Assembly (NCBI RefSeq): GCF_964033635.1
Contig: NZ_OZ035533.1
Coordinates: 4,340,001-4,404,000, forward strand
Reading direction: 5' to 3'
DNA: 64,000 nt
DNA from: Chitinophaga sp. MM2321
GTDB lineage: Bacteria > Bacteroidota > Bacteroidia > Chitinophagales > Chitinophagaceae
Positions 50,344-59,657 of the stretch are shown piece by piece (position 1 is the stretch's first letter; every line of letters begins with the position of its first letter). The notes under the pieces were generated by a model that was not told where the DNA came from, did not search any database, and was given only the letters and a program-made list of their open reading frames with translations. Made by a program: the position numbers and the translations under genes.

Positions 50344-51591
50344 TTAATTAACACTGTTCCAGTAATTAAGCTGGTTAATGAGCTGGTATTTATTTACCTG
50401 CTGTTCTGTGATAATATTTTTTGCATTGAGATAATTATTTATCGCAATGATATAGTCTGCAATTCTCACATCGCCATTCATCAGCAGTCTGCGGTTAGCC
50501 ACCATCAGCCCATCGGCATACCTAATCTGTATATTGGCCTGGTCTATCAGCTCCTGCGTGGATTGCAGCTGCTGCGCCAGTTGCCTGATCTGTTGCTGAT
50601 ATTGCTGTATATAAAAATCCTGGTAGCCCTGTCTTGTTTGTTGTGAGATCACTATTTTATCATGCTGCATCTTCCGCTGCCGCCCGTCATAAATAGGTAC
50701 GCTGACCGTCAACCCCGCACTGACACCAAAGTTTTTATATGGGTTTAGTGCCAATGTAGAATTGAAGCCACCATCGGCATACAGACCTAGTTTTGGGCGG
50801 TAGCTGAAATCGATCTGCGCATTACTGTTTTCCAGTTGCATACTATCGATCTGGAACTGGCGGAAGAACACGGTATTCTCCAGCTCCGGAATATGTTCCA
50901 GTAACAACGCCGGATCCGGCAACGCATGAAACGTGGTATCGGTCAGGCCGCAGAGGTAGTTGAGCTGTGCATAATCATATTGATAACGGATCAGGACCTG
51001 CCTGATCAGCAGCTCCTGTTGTTGTTGTGTAACCAGAAAGGTGAGATAGTCTGTTTGTTTGTAGGTGCCGGTTTCCGTAAGTCGTTTCAGTAAAACGGCT
51101 TCGTCTTTCAGCAGCTTTAATACGTCTGCATTAAAACTATACTGTGCCCAATCGCCATAGGCGGTAATATATTGCGCGATGATATTTTTCTTCAGTTCCT
51201 GTTTCGTAATAGCAGCGGTATTCTGCGTGCCCCGGTTCTGAATGGTGACAGCCTGTAACTGGTTATCCAGGTTCTTCCTCCCAACAAACTGCCTGGAAGC
51301 CACGATCAACGCACTTACCTGTCCGCCGTTGGTAATGGCGTTATCATAACCGTAGCCACGCCATGCCGGCGCATAGCTGTTCGTACTCACCCCACTCAGC
51401 TGCGGACCATAACCCGCACGCACCCGCATACTGTCGATCCCTGCCGCCAGCACCTGGTTCCGGTAGTCTTTCAACAAAGGGCTATGCTGCGTACCTGCTT
51501 CCAGGTAGTATTGCATACTCCTGTCCTGTGTATGGACCTGCGGCAACCACACCACGAAAAATAGTAGTAGTAAAGCGGCTGTTCGTATCAT
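50344..51591 (-). CDS. TolC-family outer-membrane efflux channel
   Basis: The start was moved to ATG 51591 (MIRTAALLLLFF), which begins a clear signal peptide ending VHTQ; the frame extends to 51642. The protein has about 415 residues. It is an OEP-type channel with long coiled-coil repeats: SMQYYLEAGTQHSPLLKDYRNQVLAAGID at the N-terminus, and AQIDFSYRPKLGLYADGGFNSTLALNPYKNFGVSAGLTVSVPIYDGRQRK in the membrane strand region. A Gln-rich helix, QQYQQQIRQLAQQLQSTQELIDQA, follows. It forms the trimeric exit duct for the RND pump. It is the first gene of the OMF-MFP-RND operon. No regulator gene is beside it. Confidence 0.88.
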   Translation of the reverse strand: MIRTAALLLLFFVVWLPQVHTQDRSMQYYLEAGTQHSPLLKDYRNQVLAAGIDSMRVRAGYGPQLSGVSTNSYAPAWRGYGYDNAITNGGQVSALIVASRQFVGRKNLDNQLQAVTIQNRGTQNTAAITKQELKKNIIAQYITAYGDWAQYSFNADVLKLLKDEAVLLKRLTETGTYKQTDYLTFLVTQQQQELLIRQVLIRYQYDYAQLNYLCGLTDTTFHALPDPALLLEHIPELENTVFFRQFQIDSMQLENSNAQIDFSYRPKLGLYADGGFNSTLALNPYKNFGVSAGLTVSVPIYDGRQRKMQHDKIVISQQTRQGYQDFYIQQYQQQIRQLAQQLQSTQELIDQANIQIRYADGLMVANRRLLMNGDVRIADYIIAINNYLNAKNIITEQQVNKYQLINQLNYWNSVN

Positions 51592-51671
51592 AGATCTTCC
51601 TTTGCCATCGTTTATCAAATAAACTATGACAAAACTAGACACTGATTCTGAAGGAAATTTGTGGCTTTCCG

Positions 51672-52199
51672 CTACTGACCAAATACTTTCCTGGCCATCG
51701 CAATCGTCTTCTTACCAACTATACCATCCGGCACCAGGTCATTATCTTTTTGAAATTTTTTGATCGCAGCCTTGACCGCATTTCTCAAAGGCTGCTGTTG
51801 GGCGATGGTAATATATTGCGCATGCAGGGCATCCCACATTCCAAGGATAGTTAAGCCATTCTGTTTATAAATACTGCGGATAAGGTTGATATCTCCCTTA
51901 TAGGTTCTTTTACCATTAATAATGAAGATGCTATCTGCGGCAATACCGTAATGATGCATGCCGTTGGTTTTGATCTTGCTCGCACCATTATTGAAATATT
52001 GCTCCTGTAACGTATTACTCCTATACGTTTCTGTAAAAGTAATATCCTGATCCGGGTATGTTTGCCGGTACTGGCTGACACAGCTTTTCAGCCTTGCCAG
52101 GAAATCAGGATACAACAACGCCTGATCATCTACCGGCGTTTGTGAATTATACTTTGTACTGGTCACGAGGGTCTGCAAATAAAAATCTGTTGTGCTCAT
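51672..52199 (-). CDS. M15-type zinc peptidase (VanY/endolysin-like) with C-terminal peptidoglycan-binding domain
   Basis: The start was set at ATG 52199 (MSTTDFYLQ); the frame extends to 52310, but the extra residues look non-coding. The protein has about 175 residues and no signal peptide. The M15-type zinc signature is KTNGMHHYGIAADSIFI (His, Asp). A later SIYKQNGLTILGMWDALHAQYI gives the second His, as in M15_4-type endolysins. The last roughly 45 residues are a PG_binding_1 domain (AIKKFQKDNDLVPDGIVGKKTIAMARK). It should cleave peptide cross-links in peptidoglycan. Lack of an export signal means it either needs another export route (phage- or tailocin-like) or acts after lysis. No phage genes are nearby. 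Confidence 0.8.
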   Translation of the reverse strand: MSTTDFYLQTLVTSTKYNSQTPVDDQALLYPDFLARLKSCVSQYRQTYPDQDITFTETYRSNTLQEQYFNNGASKIKTNGMHHYGIAADSIFIINGKRTYKGDINLIRSIYKQNGLTILGMWDALHAQYITIAQQQPLRNAVKAAIKKFQKDNDLVPDGIVGKKTIAMARKVFGQ

Positions 52200-52310
52200 G
52201 GGGAAACAATTTAATCTGGGGGTTACGGTATACGTACATGAATTTACGACAATCCTGTTAGTTGTGTTTAATATAATGGAGGATTCGCTACGATAAGTCC
52301 GGAGGACCAA

Positions 52311-52327
52311 ATATTGGTAAACCGGGG
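52311..52327. repeat. 17-base repeat copy (left), inverted partner at 52513-52529
   Basis: ATATTGGTAAACCGGGG is perfectly complementary to 52513-52529, 185 bases away. Together with the hairpins between them, this looks like the two ends of a small REP/BIME-type or miniature element. Confidence 0.6.
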
Positions 52328-52498
52328 TATCAGCACGATCAAACGTTTATCACTATGAAATAATAAACCAATACTTTGATCCGATATTTATCACACGATG
52401 ATTACTTGTAATTATTATGCATCTGTTTTGTTATCGTGCATCTGCTTTTTAATAAAGCCCTTTTATATGGTGTTGACCACAGTATACGACACCCACGC

Positions 52499-52550
52499 AA
52501 CCGGGGTTAAAACCCCGGTTTACCAATATGCGGTCCCTACGGGACCGATT
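52499..52550. repeat. tandem perfect hairpins (REP-like element) downstream of susD
   Basis: AACCGGGGTT-AA-AACCCCGGTT (52499-52520) is a perfect 10-bp hairpin. It is followed by CGGTCCC-TAC-GGGACCG (52531-52547), a perfect 7-bp hairpin. Both sit about 45-90 bases beyond the susD stop and may act as its transcript end or as REP-like elements. Confidence 0.65.
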
Positions 52551-52590
52551 ATGTTTTATTGCCCGGAACGAAGATATAAATACGTACCTC

Positions 52591-54054
52591 TCAATACCCC
52601 GGATTTTGTGTCAGGAGCAGATTATTATCCAGCTGATTTTGTGGTACGGGATAGATGATCTGATAATCCTGTACATGATAGTTCAGGTTCTGACCGGCGC
52701 CATTAGTGAATGCATTCATGACTGTTAATGCCCTGCCTGTTCGTTGCAGATCGAACCAGCGATGCCCTTCAAAAGCCAGTTCCAGCCGTCTTTCCTTTTC
52801 GATGGCCAGCGCCATATCGTTGGCATTGGCAGCGGTGGTTGCTGGTAACCCTACACGGGCGCGTACTTTGTTAACCATCATAGCAGCGTTGCCGATGTCG
52901 GCTTTGCTGTTGTAGGCTTCAGCGCGCAGCAGTAAAATATCTGCGAGACGGATCGCGTAAAAATCGTTGGTACCATCGTTGGGATCAGGATATTTGGACA
53001 ACACCGGGTAATGAAGGGGATCTTTCCAGTAGGCATCACTCCAGCCGTAGTCGACGAAGGTGATAGAGGCTTTCAGGCGAACAGAATCGCCTTCCGCGCG
53101 GTAAACATTCACGAGGTCGTTGGTAGGTGTGTTGAATTTCTTCCAGCCGCCGGTGAGGAACTGTGATGGTATCCAGTTACCTACTTTGCTATAGCCCACA
53201 TAGTTAAATTCCCAGATAGCTTCCTTGTTGTTTTTAGCGGAGTTATCCCATAAGCTGTTGAAGTTGGGTACCAGCGAATAGTTGGGAATCACCTGATCGC
53301 AGTAGTAAGCCACGGAATCCCAGTTGGGCGTAGGCATGGACGCATATACTTTTGCCAGGATTGAATTTACGGCCCCCTTGGTAATCACCATCTTATTGGG
53401 TGGTGTGTTGTCTGCCTGCACATTGGCGCGGGCAAACCACAGATCGGCGAGGATAGCCTCGTATACGGAATCCACGGATGATTGTGGAATCAGCGTAGAA
53501 GCGATCAGTGCTTCAGAATTTGTTTGATCTACCGGCTCCAGCATGATGGGCACACGGCCAAACAGGCGTACCAGGTCGAAATAGGTGTAAGCCCGCATAA
53601 AACGTACTTCTCCCAGGATCTGATTTTTTCGGGTAGGTGTTAATGCAGGATCTGTACATGCCGCTACCTGCGCAAGGGTGATATTGGCTGTAGCTACGAT
53701 ACCAAAAGCATCTTTCCAGTCGCGCCCGATGTTGTCGTTAGCGGCATTGAAAGTAAACAAGTCTATGCTGATATTATTCGGGTTATCGCCACCGGCATAA
53801 CAGTTATCTGCTTTGGCATCACCGTTGGTGATACGGTCCAGCACATTGAACTCCAGGCCATAGGCGTAACCGGTTTCCGCATCATATACACCGGCGAGAG
53901 AATTTTCTGCATCCAGTGCGCTGATGGAGGTAGCGCCTGTGTTGGTAATAAGATCCGTAACAGGTTGCTTGTCCAGTATTTTGGTACATCCACTTATTAT
54001 CAGCCACGTAGTGACGGATAAGAAAACAGCATTCGGAAAGATTCTATTTTTCAT
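52591..54054 (-). CDS. SusD/RagB-family lipoprotein (sigma/FecR-linked locus)
   Basis: The start was set at ATG 54054 (MKNRIFPNAVFL), giving a normal lipoprotein signal with Cys23 (ISGC-TK); the frame runs back to 54111 with unlikely residues. The protein has about 487 residues. SusD blocks are ISALDAENSLAGVYDAETGY, VRFMRAYTYFDLVRLFGRVPI, TKGAVNSILAKVYASM, AIRLADILLLRAEAYNS, MVNKVRARVG, EKERRLELAFEGHRWFDLQRTG and YPVPQNQLDNN..LTQNPGY. It is the partner of the STN-containing SusC encoded just upstream (gap of about 60 bases with this start). Ligand unknown. Confidence 0.93.
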   Translation of the reverse strand: MKNRIFPNAVFLSVTTWLIISGCTKILDKQPVTDLITNTGATSISALDAENSLAGVYDAETGYAYGLEFNVLDRITNGDAKADNCYAGGDNPNNISIDLFTFNAANDNIGRDWKDAFGIVATANITLAQVAACTDPALTPTRKNQILGEVRFMRAYTYFDLVRLFGRVPIMLEPVDQTNSEALIASTLIPQSSVDSVYEAILADLWFARANVQADNTPPNKMVITKGAVNSILAKVYASMPTPNWDSVAYYCDQVIPNYSLVPNFNSLWDNSAKNNKEAIWEFNYVGYSKVGNWIPSQFLTGGWKKFNTPTNDLVNVYRAEGDSVRLKASITFVDYGWSDAYWKDPLHYPVLSKYPDPNDGTNDFYAIRLADILLLRAEAYNSKADIGNAAMMVNKVRARVGLPATTAANANDMALAIEKERRLELAFEGHRWFDLQRTGRALTVMNAFTNGAGQNLNYHVQDYQIIYPVPQNQLDNNLLLTQNPGY

Positions 54055-54114
54055 GTGGAAAAAATTAATTGTTGATAAAAAACAGCTCGTCATCTCTTTC
54101 TCTTCACACATCTT

Positions 54115-57100
54115 TTACAAGCTTACATTGAGTCCGAAAAGGAACATCTTTGACTGCGGATAAGCACCATTGTCCATACCGATGGAGATATTCCTGTTAT
54201 CATTTATGCTGGTAGCCTGTGTAGCATCAGCAGCAGCACCCAGCCCGCTGCCATTGGAACTTACTTCCGGATCAAAGCCTTTATATTTCGTGATAGTGAT
54301 CAGGTTATTACCGGATACATAGATGGTAGCTGCCGTTAATCCTATATGCCGCAGCAATTCAGGACTAAACCGGTACGACAGTGTAATGGTCTTGAACCGC
54401 AGATAAGAGCCATTCTCCAGGAAGCGGGTAGAGATCAGTGAATTGTTGGTGCTGCCATCTTTGGTAACGCCGGGAATATCGGTAACATCGCCTTCTTTGC
54501 GCCACCTGTTGAGAATGGCGGTACTCTGGTTGATCCCAAAGATCATCGCCTCTGATTCCAGCCTGGCGGCATTGAATATTTTATTTCCCTGTGAGCCCTG
54601 AATAAATACGGTCAGGTCGAAATTTTTATAGGTAAGTGTATTGGTTAATCCATATACAAAAGTAGGTTGCGCACTGCCAATAACGGTTCTATCTGTTGGA
54701 GAAGGATTGTGGGTGGTTTTGCCATCTTTAGTGAGATACAGCTGATCTCCATTAGCCGGATCCACACCTGCTGCGGTATAACCATAAAAGGCGCCCAGGC
54801 CGGAGCCTACGGCCAATGCGATAGCTTTACCCCTTGAATCCACATCGCCCCATGCATTGAGGAACTCTATATTATTAAAGATCCTGGTCACTTCATTTTT
54901 GTTGAAAGAAATGTTCAGGTCTGTACTCCATTTCAAATCAGGCTGATCGATATTGCGGGAAGAGATTAAAAATTCCTGTCCCACATTCCGGGTGGCAGCT
55001 CCGTTTACCGGTGCGGTGGCAAAGCCGGCCTGCGAAGGTAAAGGCAAATTGATCAGCACATTCTTCGTATTCTTTACATAAAAATCTGCGGTAAAGGACA
55101 AACGGTTATTCAGCAAGGTAGCATCAATACCCACATTGGTCTGGGTACTGGTTTCCCAGGTTAAGCTTTCCGGTGCAATAGATTTCGGCGTAACGGCGCC
55201 GGTAACCGGATCGATGCTGGACAAAGGCAGATAGCTATAGCTGCCGATACCTTCCTGGTTACCATTCTGCCCCCAGCCACCACGCAGTTTCAGGTCATTG
55301 ATCACGGTTACATCTTTCATAAAATCTTCTCTTGATATTCTCCATCCGGCAGAAAAAGAAGGGAAGACAGCGTTTCTGTTACCCGGTGCAAATTTGGAAG
55401 AATTATCAGAGCGCACGTTTGCCTGGAACAGGTATTTATCATCATAATCATAGGTGATCCTGCCCAGGTAGGAGATCAGCGCCCATTCATCCACATAGGT
55501 GGTTGGCGGCGCATGCACGGAATCTCTCAGGAAGCTCTGTTCCCAGGGGAGGTTACGGTACTCCGGTTTCAGATAGGAGCCTGAAATACTTGTTTGTTCT
55601 GTATGCGAGTCCTGTACGGTCCAACCAGCCAATGCGGTGAGATGGCTTTTTCCGAAAGTTGTTTCGTAATGCAGCGTTTGTTCACTCAGCCAGGTGAAGT
55701 TGTTTAACTTAATCTGCTGATGTTTGGTGGTACCCGGATTTCTTCCGTTGGTAGTCAGGAAAGGATCCAGGAAATAGGTATTCTTGTTATTGGAGTAGTC
55801 GATACCAAAACGCGACTGGAACACCAGCCCTTTCCACAGCTTCACATCGGCGCCGATGTTGGATATCAGGCGGTCATTTATATTCTTGGTCCAGGAACCC
55901 AGGATGCTGCCCAGCGGATTCTCCCAGCCATTACCCAGCGTATTTAAACCAATGGTACCATCGGGATTAAATTTGGGCGTGATAGCGGGCGTTTCCAGGG
56001 CAGATAATACGACCCCGCCCCTGGCCACGCTCTGGTTATCTTTGGAGTCGTTGAAATGCGAACGTGACATAGATGTATTGGTCATCACTGTCAGCCAGTC
56101 TGTTGCTTTGGTGGTGATATTCACCCGGGCACTGGCCCGGTTGTAAATCGCCGGCTTGATGATCCCTGTCTGATCGGCATAATTCAACGAAATATAATGT
56201 TGTGTTTTTTCTGTGCCACCGGAAACGGAGAGCTGGTAATTCTGCTGGTTACCGTTCCGGAAAACTTCATCAGGCCAGTTGATGTTATTCGCTGCCACCA
56301 TGGCATCTGTCACAGTACCGGGGCCTTTCAGCTCATTAACGAAATCCTGGTACTGTTTTGCATTGATCACCGGTAGCATTTTTGAAGGAGACGTAATACC
56401 GTAGTAGGTACTGAAATCAATCGACGATTTCCCGCTGACACCTCTTTTGGTGGTGATCACCACCACCCCGTTGGCCGCGCGGGTACCATATATAGAAGCA
56501 GAAGCCGCATCTTTCAACACAGAAATAGAAGCAATATCGTTGGGGTTGAGCGAAGTAATATCCGTCATCGGAATACCATCTACCACATATAGCGGTTCGT
56601 TGCCCGCGCTGATAGAAGAAGCGCCCCTGATACGGATAGATAAACCAGCTCCCGGCTTACCAGAATTAGATACTACCTGTACGCCGGCTGCCTTACCCTG
56701 CAAAGCCTCGCCTGCATCTACAATGGGACGGTTGGCAATATCGGCGGCAGTGACCACAGAAACCGCACCGGTAAGATCTTTTTTGCGCTGGGAGCCATAA
56801 CCTACTACAATCACTTCATCGAGCTTGCCTACAGATGCTGCCAGTTTGATGGTGAGGGTTGTCTGATTGTTGATCACAACTTCCGTAGAAGTAAACCCCA
56901 GGCTGGATACCACCAATACTTTATCACTTTCCTGGATGTTGAGTTTAAAATTACCATCGATATCGGTGGTGGTACCTCTCGAAGTACCTTTTACGGCGAT
57001 GCTGGCGCCCAGTACCGGATCACCATGATCGTCAACCACCCTGCCGGTGATGGTGCCGGGTGGCGCCTGCACGGGCGACAACGCGGCTTCCAGCTTTACT

Positions 57101-57474
57101 GCAGCTTCCGGTTGCGTAGCAGGAAACAGCAGGATCTTATCTTCCACTATTTTATAACTGATGTTCAGTGGTTTTAAGATCTCTTCTATAAACTGGCTGA
57201 TGGTTTTATTTACCATGCGCAGCGATACTTTCCGGTCGGCCTGGATGGCATTGCTGCTGTAAACAAATTTTACACCGGTTTGCGCCTGGATGTTGGCGAT
57301 CACTTTTACCAATGTCCGGTTGTTGACAGATAAAGAAAGCTGCCGGTCAAGTATTTCCTGCGCTTTGCTATCCTTGGCTGATAACGTGACGGTACATAAA
57401 AGTATAAGAATGAGTGGTACAATGGTGTTTCTCATGACAGTGGATACCAAAGCAATCAATTGCTTCTTTCTCAT
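54115..57474 (-). CDS. SusC/RagA-type TonB-dependent receptor with STN signalling domain
   Basis: This is a 1119-residue receptor. Domains in order are: signal peptide (about 1-38); STN domain (LSVNNRTLVKVIANIQAQTGVKFVYSS through ISYKIVEDKILLFP, about 45-118); carboxypeptidase-regulatory-like domain (ITGRVVDDHGDPVLGASIAVKG...GNFKLN); TonB-contact region (LDEVIVVGYGSQRKKDLTGAVS); plug (RPIVDAGEALQGKAAGVQV, SIRIRGASSI, SVLKDAASASIYGTRAANGVVVITTKRG); then the barrel. The STN domain is what contacts a FecR-type anti-sigma factor in the periplasm, and such a gene lies 27 bases upstream. Hence substrate binding probably activates transcription of this locus through the ECF sigma factor at 58661-59251. 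Confidence 0.94.
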   Translation of the reverse strand: MRKKQLIALVSTVMRNTIVPLILILLCTVTLSAKDSKAQEILDRQLSLSVNNRTLVKVIANIQAQTGVKFVYSSNAIQADRKVSLRMVNKTISQFIEEILKPLNISYKIVEDKILLFPATQPEAAVKLEAALSPVQAPPGTITGRVVDDHGDPVLGASIAVKGTSRGTTTDIDGNFKLNIQESDKVLVVSSLGFTSTEVVINNQTTLTIKLAASVGKLDEVIVVGYGSQRKKDLTGAVSVVTAADIANRPIVDAGEALQGKAAGVQVVSNSGKPGAGLSIRIRGASSISAGNEPLYVVDGIPMTDITSLNPNDIASISVLKDAASASIYGTRAANGVVVITTKRGVSGKSSIDFSTYYGITSPSKMLPVINAKQYQDFVNELKGPGTVTDAMVAANNINWPDEVFRNGNQQNYQLSVSGGTEKTQHYISLNYADQTGIIKPAIYNRASARVNITTKATDWLTVMTNTSMSRSHFNDSKDNQSVARGGVVLSALETPAITPKFNPDGTIGLNTLGNGWENPLGSILGSWTKNINDRLISNIGADVKLWKGLVFQSRFGIDYSNNKNTYFLDPFLTTNGRNPGTTKHQQIKLNNFTWLSEQTLHYETTFGKSHLTALAGWTVQDSHTEQTSISGSYLKPEYRNLPWEQSFLRDSVHAPPTTYVDEWALISYLGRITYDYDDKYLFQANVRSDNSSKFAPGNRNAVFPSFSAGWRISREDFMKDVTVINDLKLRGGWGQNGNQEGIGSYSYLPLSSIDPVTGAVTPKSIAPESLTWETSTQTNVGIDATLLNNRLSFTADFYVKNTKNVLINLPLPSQAGFATAPVNGAATRNVGQEFLISSRNIDQPDLKWSTDLNISFNKNEVTRIFNNIEFLNAWGDVDSRGKAIALAVGSGLGAFYGYTAAGVDPANGDQLYLTKDGKTTHNPSPTDRTVIGSAQPTFVYGLTNTLTYKNFDLTVFIQGSQGNKIFNAARLESEAMIFGINQSTAILNRWRKEGDVTDIPGVTKDGSTNNSLISTRFLENGSYLRFKTITLSYRFSPELLRHIGLTAATIYVSGNNLITITKYKGFDPEVSSNGSGLGAAADATQATSINDNRNISIGMDNGAYPQSKMFLFGLNVSL

Positions 57475-57501
57475 AACAGTAAATTTTTCAGTTTAAAAAA
57501 C

Positions 57502-58578
57502 CTATTTACAGCCGCTTCCCTTGATCAGGATCCTGGTTCCTTTTATTTCATATGTGGCGTTGATAACACGGGTAATCATATCCAGTTTGGTGTAGAGTGA
57601 TTGTTCGGTTACATCCCCGGTAAAAATGCAGTGGTATAAATTGTCGTTTTCCACTACAATTTCAATCCCGTAAGCCTTTTCCAGCGCCGATAGCACGTCT
57701 GCTATGGGCTTGCCTTCAAATACAAAGGCGGGTGGAGTAATAGCCGTAGCGTGGCGGTCGGCCGTGAGCGGCTCCGGCGCTTCTACCAGCGTAGTTTCAA
57801 ATTCCCGTTTATCGTTTTTGTAGATCCCCTTCTGATTTGGTGTGAGAATAATGCCTTTGGCGGCAGATTCCCCGGCAGGTAGCAACGCCGGGTTTTCAAA
57901 TACCTGTACTTTTCCCGTACGTACATTCACTTCTACCTGGTTATGTAATTTATTTTGTAAGACAGAAAAACTGGTGCCCAGCACCTGTGTAACAATACTA
58001 TTGCTGTATACTAAAAAGGGGGTATGCGCGCTGTTGCTGATCTCAAAAAACGCTTCCCCGCTTAAATAGACCTCTCTTTTGGCGCCCAGGAAATGCCGGG
58101 CATATGTGATGCGGGCTCCCGGCTGCAACACAATGGCAGTGCCATCTTCCAGCTGTACCCGCTGTGGTTGAACGGATGTATTTTCAGTGCTCAGCTGATC
58201 CGTTACGGCGGCGGTATAAGTTATGTGGGCAGGCGTGGCGGGTCTGTTCAACAACAAATAAGCGGCGGTAGCGATCACCGTAAAAACAGCCGCGGCTGCT
58301 ATCCAGCGGGAGAAACTCCTCCGCCGTTTTGACAACCGGAATACTTTGTCCGTATGCCGCTCCGCAGATAAAATATTGGTAACGATGCGTTGCGCCCGAT
58401 GCGGCGCCAGGTCGGCGCCCACCAGCTGTTCCCGTTGCAGCATGCCGGCAATATTTTCTTCCAGCAGCTCATTGTACAACCCGCTATCGATCAGCGTAAA
58501 CAGTTCATGGTGCTGCGCGGGGGAGATATCACCCGAAATGTATTCCTTCAGCAAAGCCTGGAATCGCACACCCTCCAT
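57502..58578 (-). CDS. FecR-family anti-sigma factor
   Basis: This is a 358-residue protein. The cytosolic N-terminal part (about 1-85) is helical (FQALLKEYISGDISPAQHHELFTLIDSG). One transmembrane helix follows at about 88-110 (WIAAAAVFTVIATAAYLLL). The periplasmic FecR domain has VQLEDGTAIVLQPGARITYARHFLGAKREVYLSGEAFFEISN, TPFLVYSNSIVTQVLGTSFSV and VEVNVRTGKVQVFE. The C-terminal DUF4974/STN-like part is PIADVLSALEKAYGIEIVVEN. It relays the state of the STN-bearing SusC to the ECF sigma factor encoded upstream. Gene order sigma-fecR-susC-susD is standard for Bacteroidota. Confidence 0.94.
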   Translation of the reverse strand: MEGVRFQALLKEYISGDISPAQHHELFTLIDSGLYNELLEENIAGMLQREQLVGADLAPHRAQRIVTNILSAERHTDKVFRLSKRRRSFSRWIAAAAVFTVIATAAYLLLNRPATPAHITYTAAVTDQLSTENTSVQPQRVQLEDGTAIVLQPGARITYARHFLGAKREVYLSGEAFFEISNSAHTPFLVYSNSIVTQVLGTSFSVLQNKLHNQVEVNVRTGKVQVFENPALLPAGESAAKGIILTPNQKGIYKNDKREFETTLVEAPEPLTADRHATAITPPAFVFEGKPIADVLSALEKAYGIEIVVENDNLYHCIFTGDVTEQSLYTKLDMITRVINATYEIKGTRILIKGSGCK

Positions 58579-58660
58579 AACAACTGTTTTTATGACTGGC
58601 TAAAAGCAGCCCTACTATAACAGACAACTGAAAAAGCCCCCCGGAGTACAAGCCTTAAAA

Positions 58661-59251
58661 TTATTTTTTACCTATCAGGAGTAGAATGACAAACACCACC
58701 CCGTTTTGCCGTAAAAAAGTACGAATAGCATCCAATGCCCGGGCCATATGGGTTTTAACCGTTAAAGGAGAAAGGGATAACCGCTGCGCGATTTCCTCGT
58801 AAGAAAGATATTGTTCTTTACCCAGCTTATATACCAACTGTTGTTGCTTCGGCAACTGTGCAATGGCCTCCGCCAACAGTTGCCGGTATTGCTCCGTAAT
58901 CACCTTTTCATCCGCATTCCCTTCATCCACCTGTGTTTCTTTCAACCACCGCTCCCTGGCCGTCCATTCATGCGCCGTTTTCTTGATAGCATTGAGCACG
59001 AAATTCTTTGTAACCGTATATAACCAGGCTTCCAGCGAATGAATGCCTGTCAGCTCTTTGCGCTGGAACCATAGTTTCAGGAAGATGTCCTGCACGATCT
59101 CCTCTGCAATAGCCGGAGATTTCAGGTACACCACCGCTACCTTGTACACGTGGTTGCGGTACCGGTCGAAAATAAGCTGGAAAGCATATTCACTGTCCTC
59201 CGCGAGGAGGGCGAGCAAAGTGGATTCCTCGTATTGCTGGTAGGATGACAC
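58661..59251 (-). CDS. ECF-family RNA polymerase sigma factor
   Basis: This is a 196-residue sigma-70 family factor of the Bacteroidota FecI-like ECF group. The start is GTG at 59251; there is no in-frame ATG before the conserved region. Sigma region 2 is EYAFQLIFDRYRNHVYKVAVVYLKSPAIAEEIVQDIFLKLWFQRK. Region 4 is AIAQLPKQQQLVYKLGKEQYLSYEEIAQRLSLSPLTVKTHMARALDAIRTFL. A short hydrophobic tail, GVVFVILLLIGKK, ends the protein; this is a common feature of the group. It directs transcription of the fecR-susC-susD genes downstream when released by FecR. Confidence 0.93.
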   Translation of the reverse strand: MSSYQQYEESTLLALLAEDSEYAFQLIFDRYRNHVYKVAVVYLKSPAIAEEIVQDIFLKLWFQRKELTGIHSLEAWLYTVTKNFVLNAIKKTAHEWTARERWLKETQVDEGNADEKVITEQYRQLLAEAIAQLPKQQQLVYKLGKEQYLSYEEIAQRLSLSPLTVKTHMARALDAIRTFLRQNGVVFVILLLIGKK

Positions 59252-59417
59252 CGGGAGTGATTGTAGTGTAAAATTAGGGGATTTTTGGGAGGTGGGGGTG
59301 TTTCGTTTTCGGGGAGGTACTTTGAAGGAAAGGGCCGATTCGTGGAATCAGCCCTTATGGAAATTGATTAGCTGGCAATGAATTCACCACGGGTATGAAT
59401 TGCCGTTAGTATACGAG

Positions 59418-59657
59418 CTAATAATCGTTGGCAATAAAGGTTACATATCTATCCGGACAATCAATACTATTCGGTATTATAGAAACAGCTACTAATCTAA
59501 TGCCTCCGAAAGTGTAACCCGTAACAGGCACAGTACATATTCCACTTCCAGCTTCACCCGTATACAGCACGTGATTATTCCTTGCTTTAAAAGCCAATGC
59601 GCCACCAGCAATTACTAAAACACCTAGAGCTGTTAACATGGTTCTTGCTTTATTCAT
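59418..59657 (-). CDS. small exported peptide, copy 1 (Chitinophaga-type two-Cys peptide family)
   Basis: The start was set at ATG 59657 (MNKARTML), giving 79 residues; this matches copies 2 and 3 in length and leader. An ATG at 59678 is in frame but adds residues not shared with the paralogue. The N-terminal 24 residues (ARTMLTALGVLVIAGGALAFKA) form a hydrophobic signal-like segment ending GGALAFKA. The mature part of about 55 residues has two cysteines (SGICTVPV and SIDCPDRY). It is paralogous to 60030-60266 and to the pseudogene at 60440-60685. Function unknown; the family looks like a set of small secreted Bacteroidota peptides. An upstream block with GAAAACCATTAGAAA is shared with copy 2. 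Confidence 0.75.
   Translation of the reverse strand: MNKARTMLTALGVLVIAGGALAFKARNNHVLYTGEAGSGICTVPVTGYTFGGIRLVAVSIIPNSIDCPDRYVTFIANDY

Larger units (their letters stand above)
52200..52590. other. gene-free stretch with hairpin repeats
   Basis: 391 bases lie between the M15 peptidase start and the susD end. It contains AATATTGGTAAACCGGGG-type sequence at about 52310 and, in inverted orientation, at 52513-52529. It also contains the tandem hairpins at 52499-52547. No small gene with a convincing start and composition was seen. The promoter of the peptidase gene must lie here. Confidence 0.5.
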
